Counted from the first letter of the stretch, positions 10,201 through 22,026 are shown. The stretch is 64,000 bases of DNA from Dipteris shenzhenensis (GCA_047967505.1 CM106540.1); one strand, 5' to 3'. Numbers and translations are program-made. The notes: generated from the sequence alone by a model not told the origin.

Positions 10201-12255
10201 TAACTACTTTGAGGTGCATGCAAAGTATTGTCACCATCGGATATGATTTGCATGGTCGATTACGCATTATACACCATTTTTTCCCTAAATTTGATATGCA
10301 CATTCGCAAAAAAACACGCCATTAGGTGTGTTATCTGACCAAGTACTTATCGGATGGGTGTGCCTCATTGAGAACATTTCAATACTACCTAGGTTGAGGT
10401 ATAGGAAAATTATTATGCCCATCGGAAAATTATTATGCCCATCGGATATGCTTTGCATGGTCGATCGAGCATTAAATACCATTTTTGCCTTAGTGCCATG
10501 CACATCCGTAAAAAAACACACTGCTAGGTGTGTTATCCGATCAAGCACTTATGCGATGGGAATGCCACTTTGCATGTAAGTCAATTCCACCTAGTTGAAG
10601 GTGTGTGCAAAGTATCGTGCCCATCGGATATGCTTTGCATTGTCGATCAAGCATAACACACCGTTTCTGCCTTAGTGTCATGCACAACCATATAAAAACA
10701 CGGCCATAGGTGTGTTATTCAAATAAGTACTTATCATATGGGGGCTCCACTTTGCACGCAAGTCTGTTTTAACTACTTTGAGGTGCATGCAAAGTATTGT
10801 CACCATCGGATATGATTTGCATGGTCGATTATGCATTATACACCATTTTTTCCCTAATGATATGCACATTCGCAAAAAAACACGCCATTAGGTGTGTTAT
10901 CTGACCAAGTACTTATCGGATGGGTGTGCCTCATTGAGAACATTTCAATACTACCTAGGTTGAGGTATAGGAAAATTATTATGCCCATCGGAAAATTATT
11001 ATGCCCATCGGATATGCTTTGCATGGTCGATCGAGCATTAAATACCATTTTTGCCTTAGTGCCATGCACATCCGTAAAAAAACACGCTGCTAGGTATGTT
11101 ATCCGATCAAGCACTTATGGGATGGGCGTGCCACTTTGCATGTAAGTTGATTCTACCTAGTTGAAGGTGTGTGCAAAGTATTGTGCCCATCGGATATGCT
11201 TTGCATTGTCGATCAAGCATAAAACACCGTTTTTGTCTTAGTGTCATGCACATTCGTAAAAAAACGCAGTCCTAGATGTGTTATTCAAATTAGTACTTAT
11301 CGGATGGGGACTCTAGTTTGCACGCAAGTCCGTTTCAACTAGGTTGAGGTGTGTGCAAAGTATTGTCACCTTCGGATATGATTTGCATGGTCGATCAAGC
11401 ATAACACACCATTTTTGCCTTAGTGTCATGCACAACCATATAAAAACACGGCCATAGGTGTGTTATTCAAATAAGTACTTATCAGATGGGGGCTCCACTT
11501 TGCTTGCAAGTCCGTTTTAACTACATTGAGGTGCGTGCAAAGTATTGTCACCATCGGATATGATTTGCATGGTCGATCACGCATTATACACCGTTTTTTC
11601 CCTAGTGGTATGCACATCCGCAAAAAAACACGCCCTTGGGTATGTTATCTGACCAAGTACTTATCGGATGGGTGTGCCTCTTTGACAACATTTTAATACC
11701 AACTAGGTTGAGGTATAGGAAAAGTATTATGCCCATCGGATATGCTTTGCATGGTCGATCGAGCATTAAATACCATTTTTGCCTTAGTGCCATGCACATC
11801 TGTAAAAAAACACGCTGCTAGGTGTGTTATCCGATCAAGCACTTATGCGATGGGAATGCCACTTTGCATGTAAGTCAATTCCACCTAGTTGAAGGTGTGT
11901 GCAAAGTATCGTGCCCATCGGATATGCTTTGCATGGTCGATCGAGCATTAAATTCCATTTTTGCCTTAGTGCCATGCACATCCGTAAAAAAACACGCTGC
12001 TAGGTGTGTTATCTGATCAAGCACTTATGCGATGGGCGTGCCACTTTGCATGTAAGTCAATTCCACCTAGTTGAAGGTGTGTGCAAAGTATCGTGCCCAT
12101 CGGATATGCTTTGCATTGTCGATCAAGCATAACACACTGTTTTTGCCTTAGTGTCATGCACAACCATATAAAAACATGGCCATAGGTGTGTTATTCAAAT
12201 AAATACTTATCAGATGGGGGCTCCACTTTGCACGCAAGTCCGTTTTAACTACGTT
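7230..12255. repeat. About 182-bp satellite array with a 728-bp higher-order repeat
   Basis: About 27 head-to-tail monomers. The anchor GGTGTGTTAT recurs at about 11639, 11821, 12003 and 12185, a period of 182. Distinct subtypes alternate, for example with TTATTCAAATAAGTAC, TTATCTGACCAAGTAC and TTATCCGATCAAGCAC. The first subtype returns at 8985, 9713, 10142, 10711, 11459 and 12187. Steps of 728 occur twice (4 x 182), with 748 (728 plus a 20-bp duplication), 569 and 429 where monomers were lost or altered. The many 60-90 residue ORFs on both strands are satellite by-products. A diverged array of the same family lies at 47336-48905. Confidence 0.93.
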
Positions 12256-12544
12256 GAGTGTACAAAGTTTTGTGCCCATTGGAGAAATGTAGATGCCATA
12301 ATATTTGAAAATTCTCGGTATATGTATATGTGTGTGTGTGTGGCAAACAATTTTGACACAAAGTAAACACCTAGTGCACAAATTATGCACTTCATACCTT
12401 GAGTAAATAAGCTTGTTGATGAGGATAAATATGCCCTTGAATAAAAGCACAGTTGTTGTATGACCACAATAGGATCGCTTTGACACCTGTGATTTTGCCC
12501 ATATGTAAGTTTACAAATAGTATAAAAAATCATGTAATAATATA
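12256..12544. other. Unique-looking AT-rich spacer
   Basis: Follows the truncated last satellite monomer. It contains a short (GT)n run near 12327-12341 and no supported gene. Confidence 0.4.
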
Positions 12545-13075
12545 TTAATAGTTTGCAAATGTGTATAGCAAGTGAGTAATGGGAAGTGGAAGTGGGAATG
12601 AGGAGGGAGGAGTGGAATAGGATAGGGAAGTAATAAGGGTGTATGATAATAAGTATACAAAATAGTATAATAATATATTAATAGTTTTTAAATGGCAAGT
12701 GAGTAATGGGAAGTGGAAGTGAGAGTGGGGAGGGAAGAATGGAATGGGAGAGGGGAAGGTAATAGGGGAGTAGGCTAATAAGGGAGTGAAATGAGTGAGG
12801 GAGTTAATAGGGGATGAAAAAGAGGAGGGTGAGATGGGGAAATATGGGATTTTGGGAAATGGGAGGAGTATGGGACGTGGTGGAAATGTGGGATGGGAGT
12901 GGTGGCAATGGGGAGGAAGAAGAAATGGATGGATGGGAGGAGGGCTAATGGATGAGGGATGGGGTTTCAATAGGAGAGGGGGAGTAATGGGAGCCAATGG
13001 GAGAGGAGATAAATGAAAAGCCAATAGGAGAGAGGGGAGGAATGGAAAGCCAATAGGAGAGGAGGAGGAAAACCT
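12545..13075. repeat. GGA/GGGA-rich purine tract with a 130-bp duplication
   Basis: The plus strand is nearly all purine. The phrase GCAAGTGAGTAATGGGAAGTG occurs near 12568 and 12694, showing a tandem duplication of about 130 bp that includes the AT-rich TTAATAGTTT. The Pro/Ser-rich ORF on the minus strand is not supported as a protein. Confidence 0.7.
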
Positions 13076-13084
13076 AATTTTTCT

Positions 13085-13092
13085 TATATATA
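13085..13092 (+). promoter_or_regulatory. Candidate TATA box
   Basis: TATATATA followed by G lies about 30 bp upstream of a CT-rich stretch (CTTCATTCATTCTCCCC) that would suit transcription start. A putative first exon with a good splice donor follows. Inference only; TATA-like words are common in AT-rich DNA. Confidence 0.4.
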
Positions 13093-13114
13093 GTCTTCCT
13101 TCTTCATTCATTCT

Positions 13115-13224
13115 CCCCTCATTTCATTCACTGAAGCAAGAGAGGAAGGAAGCAAGGACGATCAAGAGAGCAAGGAAGGAAGAGCAAGAAAGCAAGAAAG
13201 AGCAAACTTACAAACTTTTTCCAG
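13115..13224 (+). other. Putative non-coding first exon A
   Basis: The purine-rich sequence beginning CTCATTTCATTCACTGAAGCAA ends in CCAG with the donor GTACTTG at 13225. A related segment at 15940-16032 has the same opening (CTCATTTCATTGAAGCAA) and the same CCAG/GTACTTGCA boundary. The conserved boundary is why I treat this as an exon of the gene at 18.7-26 kb. No ATG-led frame is evident. Confidence 0.38.
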
Positions 13225-13289
13225 GTACTTGCAAACTTTTTTTTTTTAGTTTCTTTTTTAAAATTTGAAGAGAGAGGAACTAGAGAGAG

Positions 13290-15600
13290 AAAGATTTAGG
13301 GGAGTAGAAGAAGAGGATGGAGGGAAGGGAGGAGGAAGGGAGGGGAGAAAGGAGGCTGGCGGCAGCAGCTGCTAGCTCGGAGCGAAGAGGGAGGTGGGTG
13401 GGAGGGAAGGGGGTGGGAGGGGAGGCTGGCGCGGCGGGTGGGAGGGAGAGCTGGGAGGGAAGTGGGTGGGAGAGGGGGCTGGCGGCCGCGCCGCCAGAGC
13501 GGGGAGGGGGTTGGGTGGGAGGGGTGAGAGGAGTAGGAGGAGCGAAGGGGGTGGGAGGGGGGCTGGCGGCCGCGGCCGCCAGCTCGGGGGTGGGGAGGGG
13601 GTTGGGTGGGAGCGGCTGAGAGGGGGGGCGGGGAGGGCGGCTGAGGGGGGGGGGAGCGGCGGGGAGGGGGTTGGGTGGGAGCGGTTGAGAGGGGGGGCGG
13701 GGAGCGGCTGAGGGGGGGACGGGGAGCGGCTGAGGGGGGGGGCTGGCAGCCGCGGCCGCCAGCCCGGGGGAAGGGGGGGTGTGGGGAAGAGGGAGGGGGA
13801 GAGCTGGGGTAGCGAAGGGGGGGGAGGGTGAAGAGGGGGGGGGCTGGCGGCCGCGGCCGCCAGCCCGGGGGGGGGGGCTCGGGGGCGGGGAGCGGGTTGG
13901 GTGGGAGCGGCCGAGAGGGGGGGTGGGGAGGGCGGCTGAGGGGGGGGGAGCGGCTAAGAGGGGGCAGCTGAGAGGGGGGGCGGGGAGCGACTGAGGGGGG
14001 GGGTTGGCGGCCGCGGCCGCCAGCCCGGGGAGGGGTTGCGAAGGGGGGGGGAGGGTGAAGAGGGGGGGGGTTGGCGAGTAGCAAAGGGGGGGGAGGGTGA
14101 AGAGGGGGGGGGCTGGCGGCCGCAGCCACCAGCCCGGGGAGGGGTTGGATGGGAGGAAAGGGGGTGAGAGGAGGGGGGGGGCTGGCGGCCGCGGCCGCCA
14201 GCCCGGGGCAAGGGGGGGTGGGAAAGAGTGAAGGAGGGGGGGGGTTGAGAGGGGGGGGGCTGGCGGCTGCGACCGCCAGCCCGGGTGAAGGGGGGGTGTG
14301 GGGAAGAGGGAGGGGGAGGGCTGGGGGGTCGCGAAGGGGGGGAGTGTGAAGAGGTGGGGGGGGGGCTGGCGGCCGCGGCCGCCAGCCCAGGGAGGGGTTG
14401 GGTGGGAGGAAAGGGGGTGAGAGGAGGGGAGGGGCTGGCGGGGCTGGGGGGTAGCGAAGGGGGGGGAGGGTGAAGAGGGGGGGGGGCTGGCGGCCGCGGG
14501 GGAGGGTGAAGAGGGGGGGGGCTAGCGGCCGTGGCCGCCAGCCCGGGGAGGGGTTGGGTGGGAGGAAAGGGGGTGAGAGGAGGGGGGGGCTGGTGGCCAC
14601 GGCCGCCAGCCTGGGGAGGGGGTTGGGTGGGAGGAAAGGGGGTGGGAGGGACTGAGAGGGGGGGGGAGGGCTGGCGGCCACAGCTGCCAGCTCGGGGGCG
14701 GGGAGGGGGGTGGGTGGGGGGTGGTGGGAGGGGTTGAGAAGGGAGGGGGGGGGGCTGGTGGCCGCGGCTGCCAGCCCAAGTGAAGGGGGGTGTGGGGAAG
14801 AGGGAGGGGGAGGGCTGGGGGGTCGCGAAGGGGGGGAGTGTGAAGAGGGGGAGGGGGCTGGCGGCCGCAGCTGCCAGCCCGAGGAGGGGGTTGGGTGGGA
14901 GGAAAGGGGGTGGGAGGGGCTGGGGTCACGAAGGGGGGGGTGGGGAAGGGGGAGCGCTGAGAGGGGGAGGGGGTTGGCGACCACAGCCGCCAGCCCGGGG
15001 AGGGGGGAGGGGGTGGGAGAGGGGGTGGGAGAGGGGGTGAGAGGAGGGGAGGGGGCTGGCGGCCGCGGCCACCAGCCTGGGGAAGGGTGGGTGGGAAAGG
15101 GGGGAGGGGGGGGACGGTCACCAAGGAGGGGGGGAGGGTTGAGAGGAGGGGGGGGCTGGCGGCTGCAGCCACCAGCCTGGGGGAAAGGGAGGGAGGGTTG
15201 GGGGGGTCGCCAAGGAGGGGGGGGAGGGTTGAGAGGGGGGCAAAGGGGTGGGAGGGGTTGAGGGGGGGCGGTAAACGGCCGCGGCAGCCAGCCCGGGGAA
15301 GGGAGAGTGGGAAAGAGGGTGGGAGGGTTGGGGGGGTCACGAAGGGGGGTGGGGAAAAGGGGGGAAGGTTAAAAGGGGATAGGGGGAAAAAGGGGTAGGG
15401 GAGGAAGGGGTTAGGTGATGGGAGAGGGGGAAGAGTAGCAGGAGGGGAGGGGGAGGGGGAGGGGGATTTTGGGGAAGGAGGGAGGGGTCGAGGGAGGAGT
15501 TTTGGCGGCGGAGGGAGGAGAGGGCTGGGTCGAGGGATGGATGGAGGGAGGGAGGGAGAGGAGAGGAAGGAGAGAGAGGAGAGAGAGAGAGGGAGAGGAG
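13290..15600. repeat. Array of GC palindromes alternating with G-tracts
   Basis: About 18 copies of a 24-bp perfect or near-perfect palindrome centred on GGCCGCGGCC with TGGC/GCCA flanks and often CCCGGGG next (near 13562, 13741, 13843, 14004, 14112, 14181, 14260, 14367, 14521, 14590, 14672, 14756, 14859, 14976, 15056, 15155, 15272). Spacing is 70-160 bp and the spacers are long runs of G with single A or T. Many copies differ by C-to-T or G-to-A. G-quadruplex and cruciform formation is plausible. The long Pro-rich minus-strand ORFs and Gly-rich plus-strand ORFs are compositional by-products. Confidence 0.85.
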
Positions 15601-15639
15601 AGGAGGGAGCAGAAGGAGAGAGATGGGAGAGGAGGATTT

Positions 15640-15900
15640 GACTTACTATCACGAGCAAGAACGACAAATAAGATTTGACTTACGAGAAGAATGAAAAGGA
15701 CTTACGAGAAGAATGAAAAGGACTTACGAGAATGAAAAGGACTTACGAGAATCGAGAAGAATGTTGAAGAAAGTATCAAGAAGAATGTTGAACACAAATT
15801 TGAATTCAAAAGGAACGTATGAGAAGAAAGTATAGAAGAAAGTATAAGAAGAATGTTGAACACAAATTTGAATTCAAATTTATAATGAATTCAAATTTCC
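15640..15900. repeat. Short minisatellite, GACTTACGAGAA units
   Basis: GACTTACGAGAAGAATGAAAAG and shortened forms repeat four to five times at 15640-15760. They are followed by two copies of AGAATGTTGAACACAAATTT near 15781 and 15850. Confidence 0.75.
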
Positions 15901-15939
15901 CTCTCTTTTTTGAAAATTCAAATTCATGCGTAGGAGGAG

Positions 15940-16032
15940 TGGGCTAGTTTTAACTCTCTCCTCATTTCATTGAAGCAACCAAGAGCGGAAGAGAAAGGAT
16001 AAGCGGAGCCTTACTTTTTTCAGTTTTACCAG
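15940..16032 (+). other. Putative non-coding first exon B
   Basis: A diverged copy of first exon A. It begins near CTCTCCTCATTTCATTGAAGCAA and ends ...TTTTACCAG before the donor GTACTTGC at 16033. If used, the first intron runs 16033-18720 to the acceptor TTTTCTTGTAG just before the ATG at 18725. Two first exons could mean alternative promoters or a promoter duplication. Confidence 0.38.
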
Positions 16033-16319
16033 GTACTTGCATTCTTTTTTATTCGTCTTGTAATTCTTTTTCTTTACTTACAATTCTTTTCAATTAGTTT
16101 CTTGTTAAGGTTTTTGAGTTCTATTTCTTAAAATTCATATTGTAATTCTTTTTCTTTACTTATAATTCTTTTTCAATTAGTTTATTCTTAAAGTTTTTGA
16201 GGAGGGTGGTCTTTTAGAAGGCATTACAATTCTTTTTAAATTAGTTTCTTATTTGAGTTTTTGAGTTCTATTTTAATTAGTTTTTTATTTATATTTGAGT
16301 TTGTAAATTTGAGAAATGA

Positions 16320-16771
16320 GAGAATAGGGAGGGAGGGAAAGAGAGAAATTAAGAGAGAGAAGAGGGGCTCCTTAAATGAGAGAGGAGAGGGAGAGAGGGA
16401 GAGAGAGAGAGAGATTCACACAGAGAAGAGGGGCTCCTTAAATGAGAGAGAAGAGTAGGGAGGGAAAGAAAGAGAGAGGAGAGAGGGGGAGAGAGATTAA
16501 GAGAGAGAAGCGGGTAAAGAGAGAGGAGAGAGGGGGAGAGAGATTAAGAGAGAGAAGCGGGTCTCTTGGGGGCCGTGCTTGCTTGAGGGAGGGAGAGAGT
16601 AGGGAGAGAGAGGGAGAGAGAGAGAAAGAGAGAGAGGGAGAGAGAGAAAGAGAGAGAGAGGGAAAGAGAGAAGGGAGAGAGAGAGAGAGAGAGAGAGATG
16701 TTTATCAGAATGAAACGTGGCGAGAGGAGAGAGGAAAAGAGAGAGAGAGAGAGAAGAGAAGAGGGAGACTT

Positions 16772-16817
<46 letters not shown>

Positions 16818-16992
16818 AGAGAGGGAGAGAGAGAGAGGAATGAAACTTCTGTGCTAGAGGGAGGGAGAGGGAGAGAGAGAATAAGTGGGATGAGGATAGA
16901 GAGAAAAATACTTAAGAGTTGTCAAAGAGAGAGAGAGAGAGAGATTAAGAGAGAGAATGAGGTGTCTTGACTATGGCTACAAAGAGATTTAG

Positions 16993-17032
<40 letters not shown>

Positions 17033-17640
17033 TAAAGAGAGTTTTATATATTTACATCTTTTATATTATATTTTTAAATGAGAGAGAAGAGTAGGGAGGG
17101 AAAGAAAGAAAGAGGAGAGAGGGGGAGAGAGATTAAGAGAGAGAAGCGGGTCTCTTGGGGACCGTGGCTGCTTGAGGGAGGGAGAGAGTAGGGAGAGAGA
17201 GGGAGAGAGAGAGAAAGAGAGAGAGGGAGAGAGAGAAAGAGGGAGAGAGGGAAAGAGAGAGAGGGAGAGAGAGAGAGAGGGAGGGAGAGAGAGAGAGAGA
17301 GAGAGATGTTTATCAGAATGAAACGTGGGGAGAGGAGAGAGGAAAAGAGAGAGAGAGAGAGAAGAGAAGAGGGAGACTTAGGGAGAGAGAAAGAGAGAGA
17401 GAGAGAGAAAGAGAAAGAGAGAGAGGGAGAGAGAGGGAGAGAGAGAGAGGAATGAAACTTCTCTGCTAGAGGGAGGGAGAGGGAGAGAGAGAATAAGTGG
17501 GATGAGGATAGAGAGAAAAATACTTAAGAGTTATAGAGAGAGAGAGAGAGAGAGATTAAGAGAGAGAATGAGGTGTCTTGACTATGGCTACAAAGAGATT
17601 TAGGAGTCGAGAGAGAGAGAGAGAGAGAAAGTAAAGAGAG
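16320..17640. repeat. (GA)n-rich block with a 600-bp tandem duplication
   Basis: Nearly pure GA on the plus strand, with recognisable landmarks that occur twice at an offset of about 600-610 bp. TTTATCAGAATGAAACGTGG is at 16701 and 17310, CTATGGCTACAAAGAGATTT at 16972 and 17583, and TTTTATATATTTACATCTTT at 17042 and 17641. ORFs rich in Arg/Glu are by-products. Confidence 0.88.
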
Positions 17641-17699
17641 TTTTATATATTTACATCTTTTATATTATACTTTTAAAAAATTATAAAAGAGTGAATTTA

Positions 17700-18720
17700 T
17701 GGTTTGTTTTGAAGGTGAGATAATATTTTTATATATATTCATCTTTTAAATTGAAAAGTGTTAACTTTTCTTTAGATACTTGTTCTTCATTTATATCACA
17801 TGCAGGTTTAGCCTCTACATCACAACCCCTTCTTTTGCATATTTAAGCCTCTTAAACCCCAGCACATTAAAATGAACACAGAAAAAGAAATTATTTATTG
17901 CTTTTCTTCGCTTTGACGGTTGGTTTAGCATAGTTTAGCATAGATTAGATTGCCTTAGAGGAGAGACAATTCTCCAAGTTGCCAATCGAAGCCATGCTCA
18001 AATTTTTCTAACTAGTTCCTAATCGTTGTCAGTCCCTTCGCTCACATGCGGTTTAACACTCATAACATGCTATTAAATAAGACCTTTTACCATTTACCAA
18101 GAAGTTTATCAGTGGGCAGATTGCATGAGTAGATATCTATCAGTGGACAGATTACATGTCATGGGACATATTGGAGCTTGATGATTATTGGTTATTTTTA
18201 TTGCATTTGTATAAATATTTAAGCTCATTTATTGTCATAAAAATCCTTGTAAAGCCTTTTATGCTATTTTTTACATTTATTGTCATATGAAGCGCCTTGT
18301 AATAAACCCGACCATCCCGACCATTCACTAATTAACGAGTATCAGTGGGATGCATAAGTGGATATCATGTGGGCTGCATAAGTGGATATCAGTGGAACAG
18401 TTTTTAGTGGATAGATTGCATCAGTTGGATATTAGTGCACAGATATCAATGGATGGACAGATTACATGAATCTTCACGAAGATTGAAGCTTTATCACTAG
18501 ACGACGACATTTTATATTACTTGTAAAGCTTTATTGGCTAATTCTTTTACATTTGTACAAATATTTAAGCCTTGTAAAGCCTTTTAGGCTATTTCCCACA
18601 TTTATTGCCATATGAAGCCTTGTAAAGCCTTTTGGGCTATTTCCCACAATTTTTGTATCAAGGGTTGTATATTGTACTTTACTTGTATGTATCTAAATTC
18701 TTCATTATCTTTTCTTGTAG
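17700..18720 (+). other. Putative long first-intron end with direct repeats
   Basis: No coding sequence is supported. A segment of about 100 bp (AAATATTTAAGC ... CTTGTAAAGCCTTTTAGGCTATTT ... TTATTGCCATATGAAGC) occurs near 18205-18310 and again near 18555-18645. GGATATCAGTGG-like words cluster at 18335-18470. It ends with the strong acceptor TTATCTTTTCTTGTAG at 18720. Confidence 0.5.
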
Positions 18721-18724
18721 GATT

Positions 18725-21700
18725 ATGGAGCAATCAGCTAATGTGATGGCTATGCTAAATGACTCTGAGATCAGAGAATGGGTTTCTGATGTCACTTTGA
18801 ATTTCAAAGGAAAGGAATATAGCCCCAATGGCTTTGGTAGGTGGACTCGATATCACATGGGTAGAAGAGCTTGGTTTCTTCATCAAAAGGAAAAGAGACT
18901 CTTTCTACTTATGTCAAAAAGGGAGTTTAATGGTGTTGAAGATCCATGGGATGCTACTTTCTTCAAAAAAGATATGACTTCAAGCCTTGTAGTAGGCATA
19001 ATAATTCAGCGAAAAGACACCTTTGTGGATATTTTAACAAAGAGTTCAGATCCTGAAGTTGGCGGTATGCATTTTATTATGTCAAGGAGAGACGCAAAGA
19101 CCTTTGTGATGCCTCCTCCTCAACCATCAAAGTTTCCAGAGCTGCAAAGGGCATTGGAGACTCTTTCATATACTTGGGAGCAATTTCCTAGTGTGGTGGC
19201 AAAAAGGATGCATGCAAAGATAATGTTTGAATACTTTCAGGATGCAGAATATGCTCCCCATATGCAAGAATCATCACATGAAGGAGATCAAAAAGCTTAG
19301 ACTTCAATGCAGGGACAAGAAGAACAGGCACACTGTCACAAACCTGTAGAACATGAGCGCAAACTTCTAGAGCCAAAAATGGTGGATGTAACTAAGGATG
19401 ATGAAAAACAAGCCTTGAGTGCACGGGAATTAGCAAAAATTGAAGAAGATCAAGGTCGATCCACTGCAGTTATGCTAGAAGCTCTTGCTAGCAAACCATG
19501 ACGTGAAATGCAAAAGGCTAGTACTGCAAGAGCCACGGTTCCAATCAGTAAGAAAAGACATCGTCCCATTGTAGAGAAAGATAATGTGGATGAAAAGTGG
19601 TCAAAAAAAGAGAAAGATGAAGAAGACTCAGAATCCGAAGCTGAAGATGATCAGGATGAACTCACATCAATCAAAAATCTTAATCTGCGTCTTAATGAAG
19701 CAGTTACAGATGATGATGTGGGATATATCTGGGGTCAAAGGACGTGGTTTGTGAATGCCAAAGATGTGGAAGCTGCAGCTCTGTTTACTAATAGCCGAAG
19801 CCTTGATATATCCTATGCAATGCAAATATACGAGGCTTTGAGAGATGGTAAGAAACCTGTGGCAAGCAATGTGGTCTTCGGCCCAATAATGTTTTGTCCA
19901 ACCAAAAATAGTTTTCTGGATCAAATAACATTTATAGGGCCTACACATTTCGAGGAGATCTTCAGTCAATTCTTTAAAAACACTCTAAAAAATATTCCAC
20001 ATGAACAAGGCGAAGAGGCACAAGGAGAGAATATGCTAAAGGAAGTCAAGAAGGAATTTCTCCTTCATTGCAGATTCCAGCCATTGATGGTCAACATTGG
20101 GCTTATGCTTGTAATCAGATCGCAAGGGAAGCAAAGGAGGGCAAAAGACTCACTCCAGAACAATTTGTAAAGATAAGCTCATTCCATTATTATCCTGCAA
20201 CGATCTGTATATTCAAGCATGAGATCAAGTATTTGATTGAGTTCGAAAGACTTAATCATTATGTCCATGGAAAGCGTAAGATATCCTCAACATCAGAGGT
20301 CTTACAGAAGGCAAGGGTGATATGGAGAACATTTGGTTCTCCAAATCTTGATTTGAAGCGAAAGGTCACAAAAGCAGACGCCGACACACTCACAAAATTT
20401 TTATACTTCTTTGAGTGCAGTTGTGCCTAGGGGAACCCAAGAGCGGGAAGAAAGTATGACAAGCCTCAAGGTGGTGAGGGACAGATATGCTGACTACACT
20501 TCTATCATATTTCGTCCTGTTGAAGTGTTTAATGAGATGCTTGAAACGTGCATTGCTTGTGAGCGTGGACAGCTGACCTATGAAGCTCCTTTGTTTATCT
20601 CCAGCAAGTCAAAGGTAATGGATAAGAAGGAGTTGACGGCAAGGATGTGGAGGCCTGTAAAGTACTTACCTGATAAGTATGCATCCATGGCAGCACAAAA
20701 AATTTTAAAGAAAGAATGGTTTTTTGGAAAAAAAGACAAAGACTACTGCATGGAAGAATGCATCAATGTACAGGTGAGGCGTGATGCAGTGCATAGTGCC
20801 ATCAAGTATTTGCTGTCAGAGAAACAAATTCCACTTACTCATTGTAACATTGACTATAATGTGGTGAAGCATATAGCTTCTTTGTCAACACCCAAGGTAA
20901 AGCTATGGGCAAATAGGTGGATTAAAAAGGATGAAGATGGGTCGGAAATAGTAACCTCTTATATGAGAAAAGAGATCCCACAACAGGTGGTTGCATATGT
21001 GGAAAGATTAATCAGCGAGATAAGAATGCCGACAGATATGCACCAAAGCTTTCAATTCAATGTAGAGGTTACGGCAGAGTCTGGAAAGCTTGTCAACTTC
21101 AGGGGAGTCTCAGAAGATGACTTCTTCAAGAATGAGTCAGCATGGGACAAGCCACAACTATTCTTTATCAATGAAGTTTCTAGCGATGATATCCATAGCT
21201 TCATTGATAGAATAGTATATACCACCATTAGCAAAGTGGCGATTTGTAACATTGTCATATTTGTTGATAAAAAAGACAAAGAAGCCATGCAGGTTACTCT
21301 AGAGCGAGCATATTCATCAGATTTGAAGATCTATAGTGGTGTTTATGCAGCAAAGAGAGGCAAGAGAGAATGTGGCATAGCGATTCAAACTCTTGAATCA
21401 TTCTTTCTATGTATGCGGAGTCCCAACCCTGATCACTCCTTACAAAAGAACATAAGAGGGAATTCAAATAATTTGAGATTGATGCTAGAAGAGCAAGATA
21501 TTCCCAGGTCCATACATTATCAAAAAAACAACTATGGAAGTCCTACAAAAAGTGGGAGTCTCTTGCTTACCATGATGGAGAATTTGCTGCCGGCAGGTTG
21601 GGAGGTCACCTTGTGCAGGATGGGATATTTATTTGAGGATCTCCTAAGAAAAGGCAACTCCACCAATATTATTGAAAATAAGCATTTCATGGCCTATTTC

Positions 21701-21934
21701 CAGCTTCAAGCAGATCTAACCACAGGCTATGAAAAAGAGATAGACCACAAGGACACCGATGACATGGATGATTACCTTGAAGATCATAATGTCCCAGTTG
21801 TTGATGATGAAAAGATGGACTTACATGACCCATTCACAGAGAGGTTGGTGGATGAAGACAAATATGATGATGCCTTCTTTGATAATTATGGCTCGTAGGG
21901 TTATGAAAAAAGGCCACTACGACAATACTTAGCA
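18725..21934 (+). pseudogene. N-terminal region of a triplicated C48-like protease gene; no family recognised
   Basis: Begins at the ATG four bases after the acceptor at 18720. About 1070 codons in one prevailing frame, broken by TAG 19298-19300, TGA 19499-19501 and TAG 21896-21898, with a shift to another frame at about 20060-20420 and back. The first segment contains GFGRWTRYHMGRRAWFLHQ; the middle has KKRHRP and a Glu/Asp-rich stretch; the shifted part has IDGQHWAYACNQIAREAKEG; the last 490 residues contain DKYASMAAQKILKKEWFFGKK, end with an acidic tail, and read through the last stop to a donor GTATGA at 21935. The next exon starts in phase at 22027. All three stops can be explained by C-to-T at CAG or CGA codons. 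CCTTCATTGCAG near 20073 resembles an acceptor, so an unrecognised intron could explain one shift. I recognise no domain; coding pressure is clear from composition and length. Confidence 0.62.
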
Positions 21935-22026
21935 GTATGAACTCTCTATTTCTCAACTAAATACAATTTTTTAAATAAGATTTAAATTTAAAGATAATGA
22001 ATCTAATCTCTCATATTTGTTTATAG

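Noticed and set aside
8203-12016. Families of 60-90 residue ORFs on both strands, similar to each other
   Set aside because: They repeat with the satellite period and exist on both strands at once, so they follow from the monomer sequence.
13296-15667. Very long Pro-rich (562 and 381 residue) minus-strand ORFs and Gly-rich plus-strand ORFs
   Set aside because: They arise from G-tracts and GC palindromes; all frames are open because stop codons need A/T-rich triplets.
16261-16970. Arg/Glu-rich 65-133 residue proteins
   Set aside because: Translations of the (GA)n tract with no other support.
20365-20430. A short intron joining the two frames near 20.4 kb
   Set aside because: GT at 20365 with AG at 20420 or 20430 gives introns of 56-66 bp and does not restore the downstream frame.
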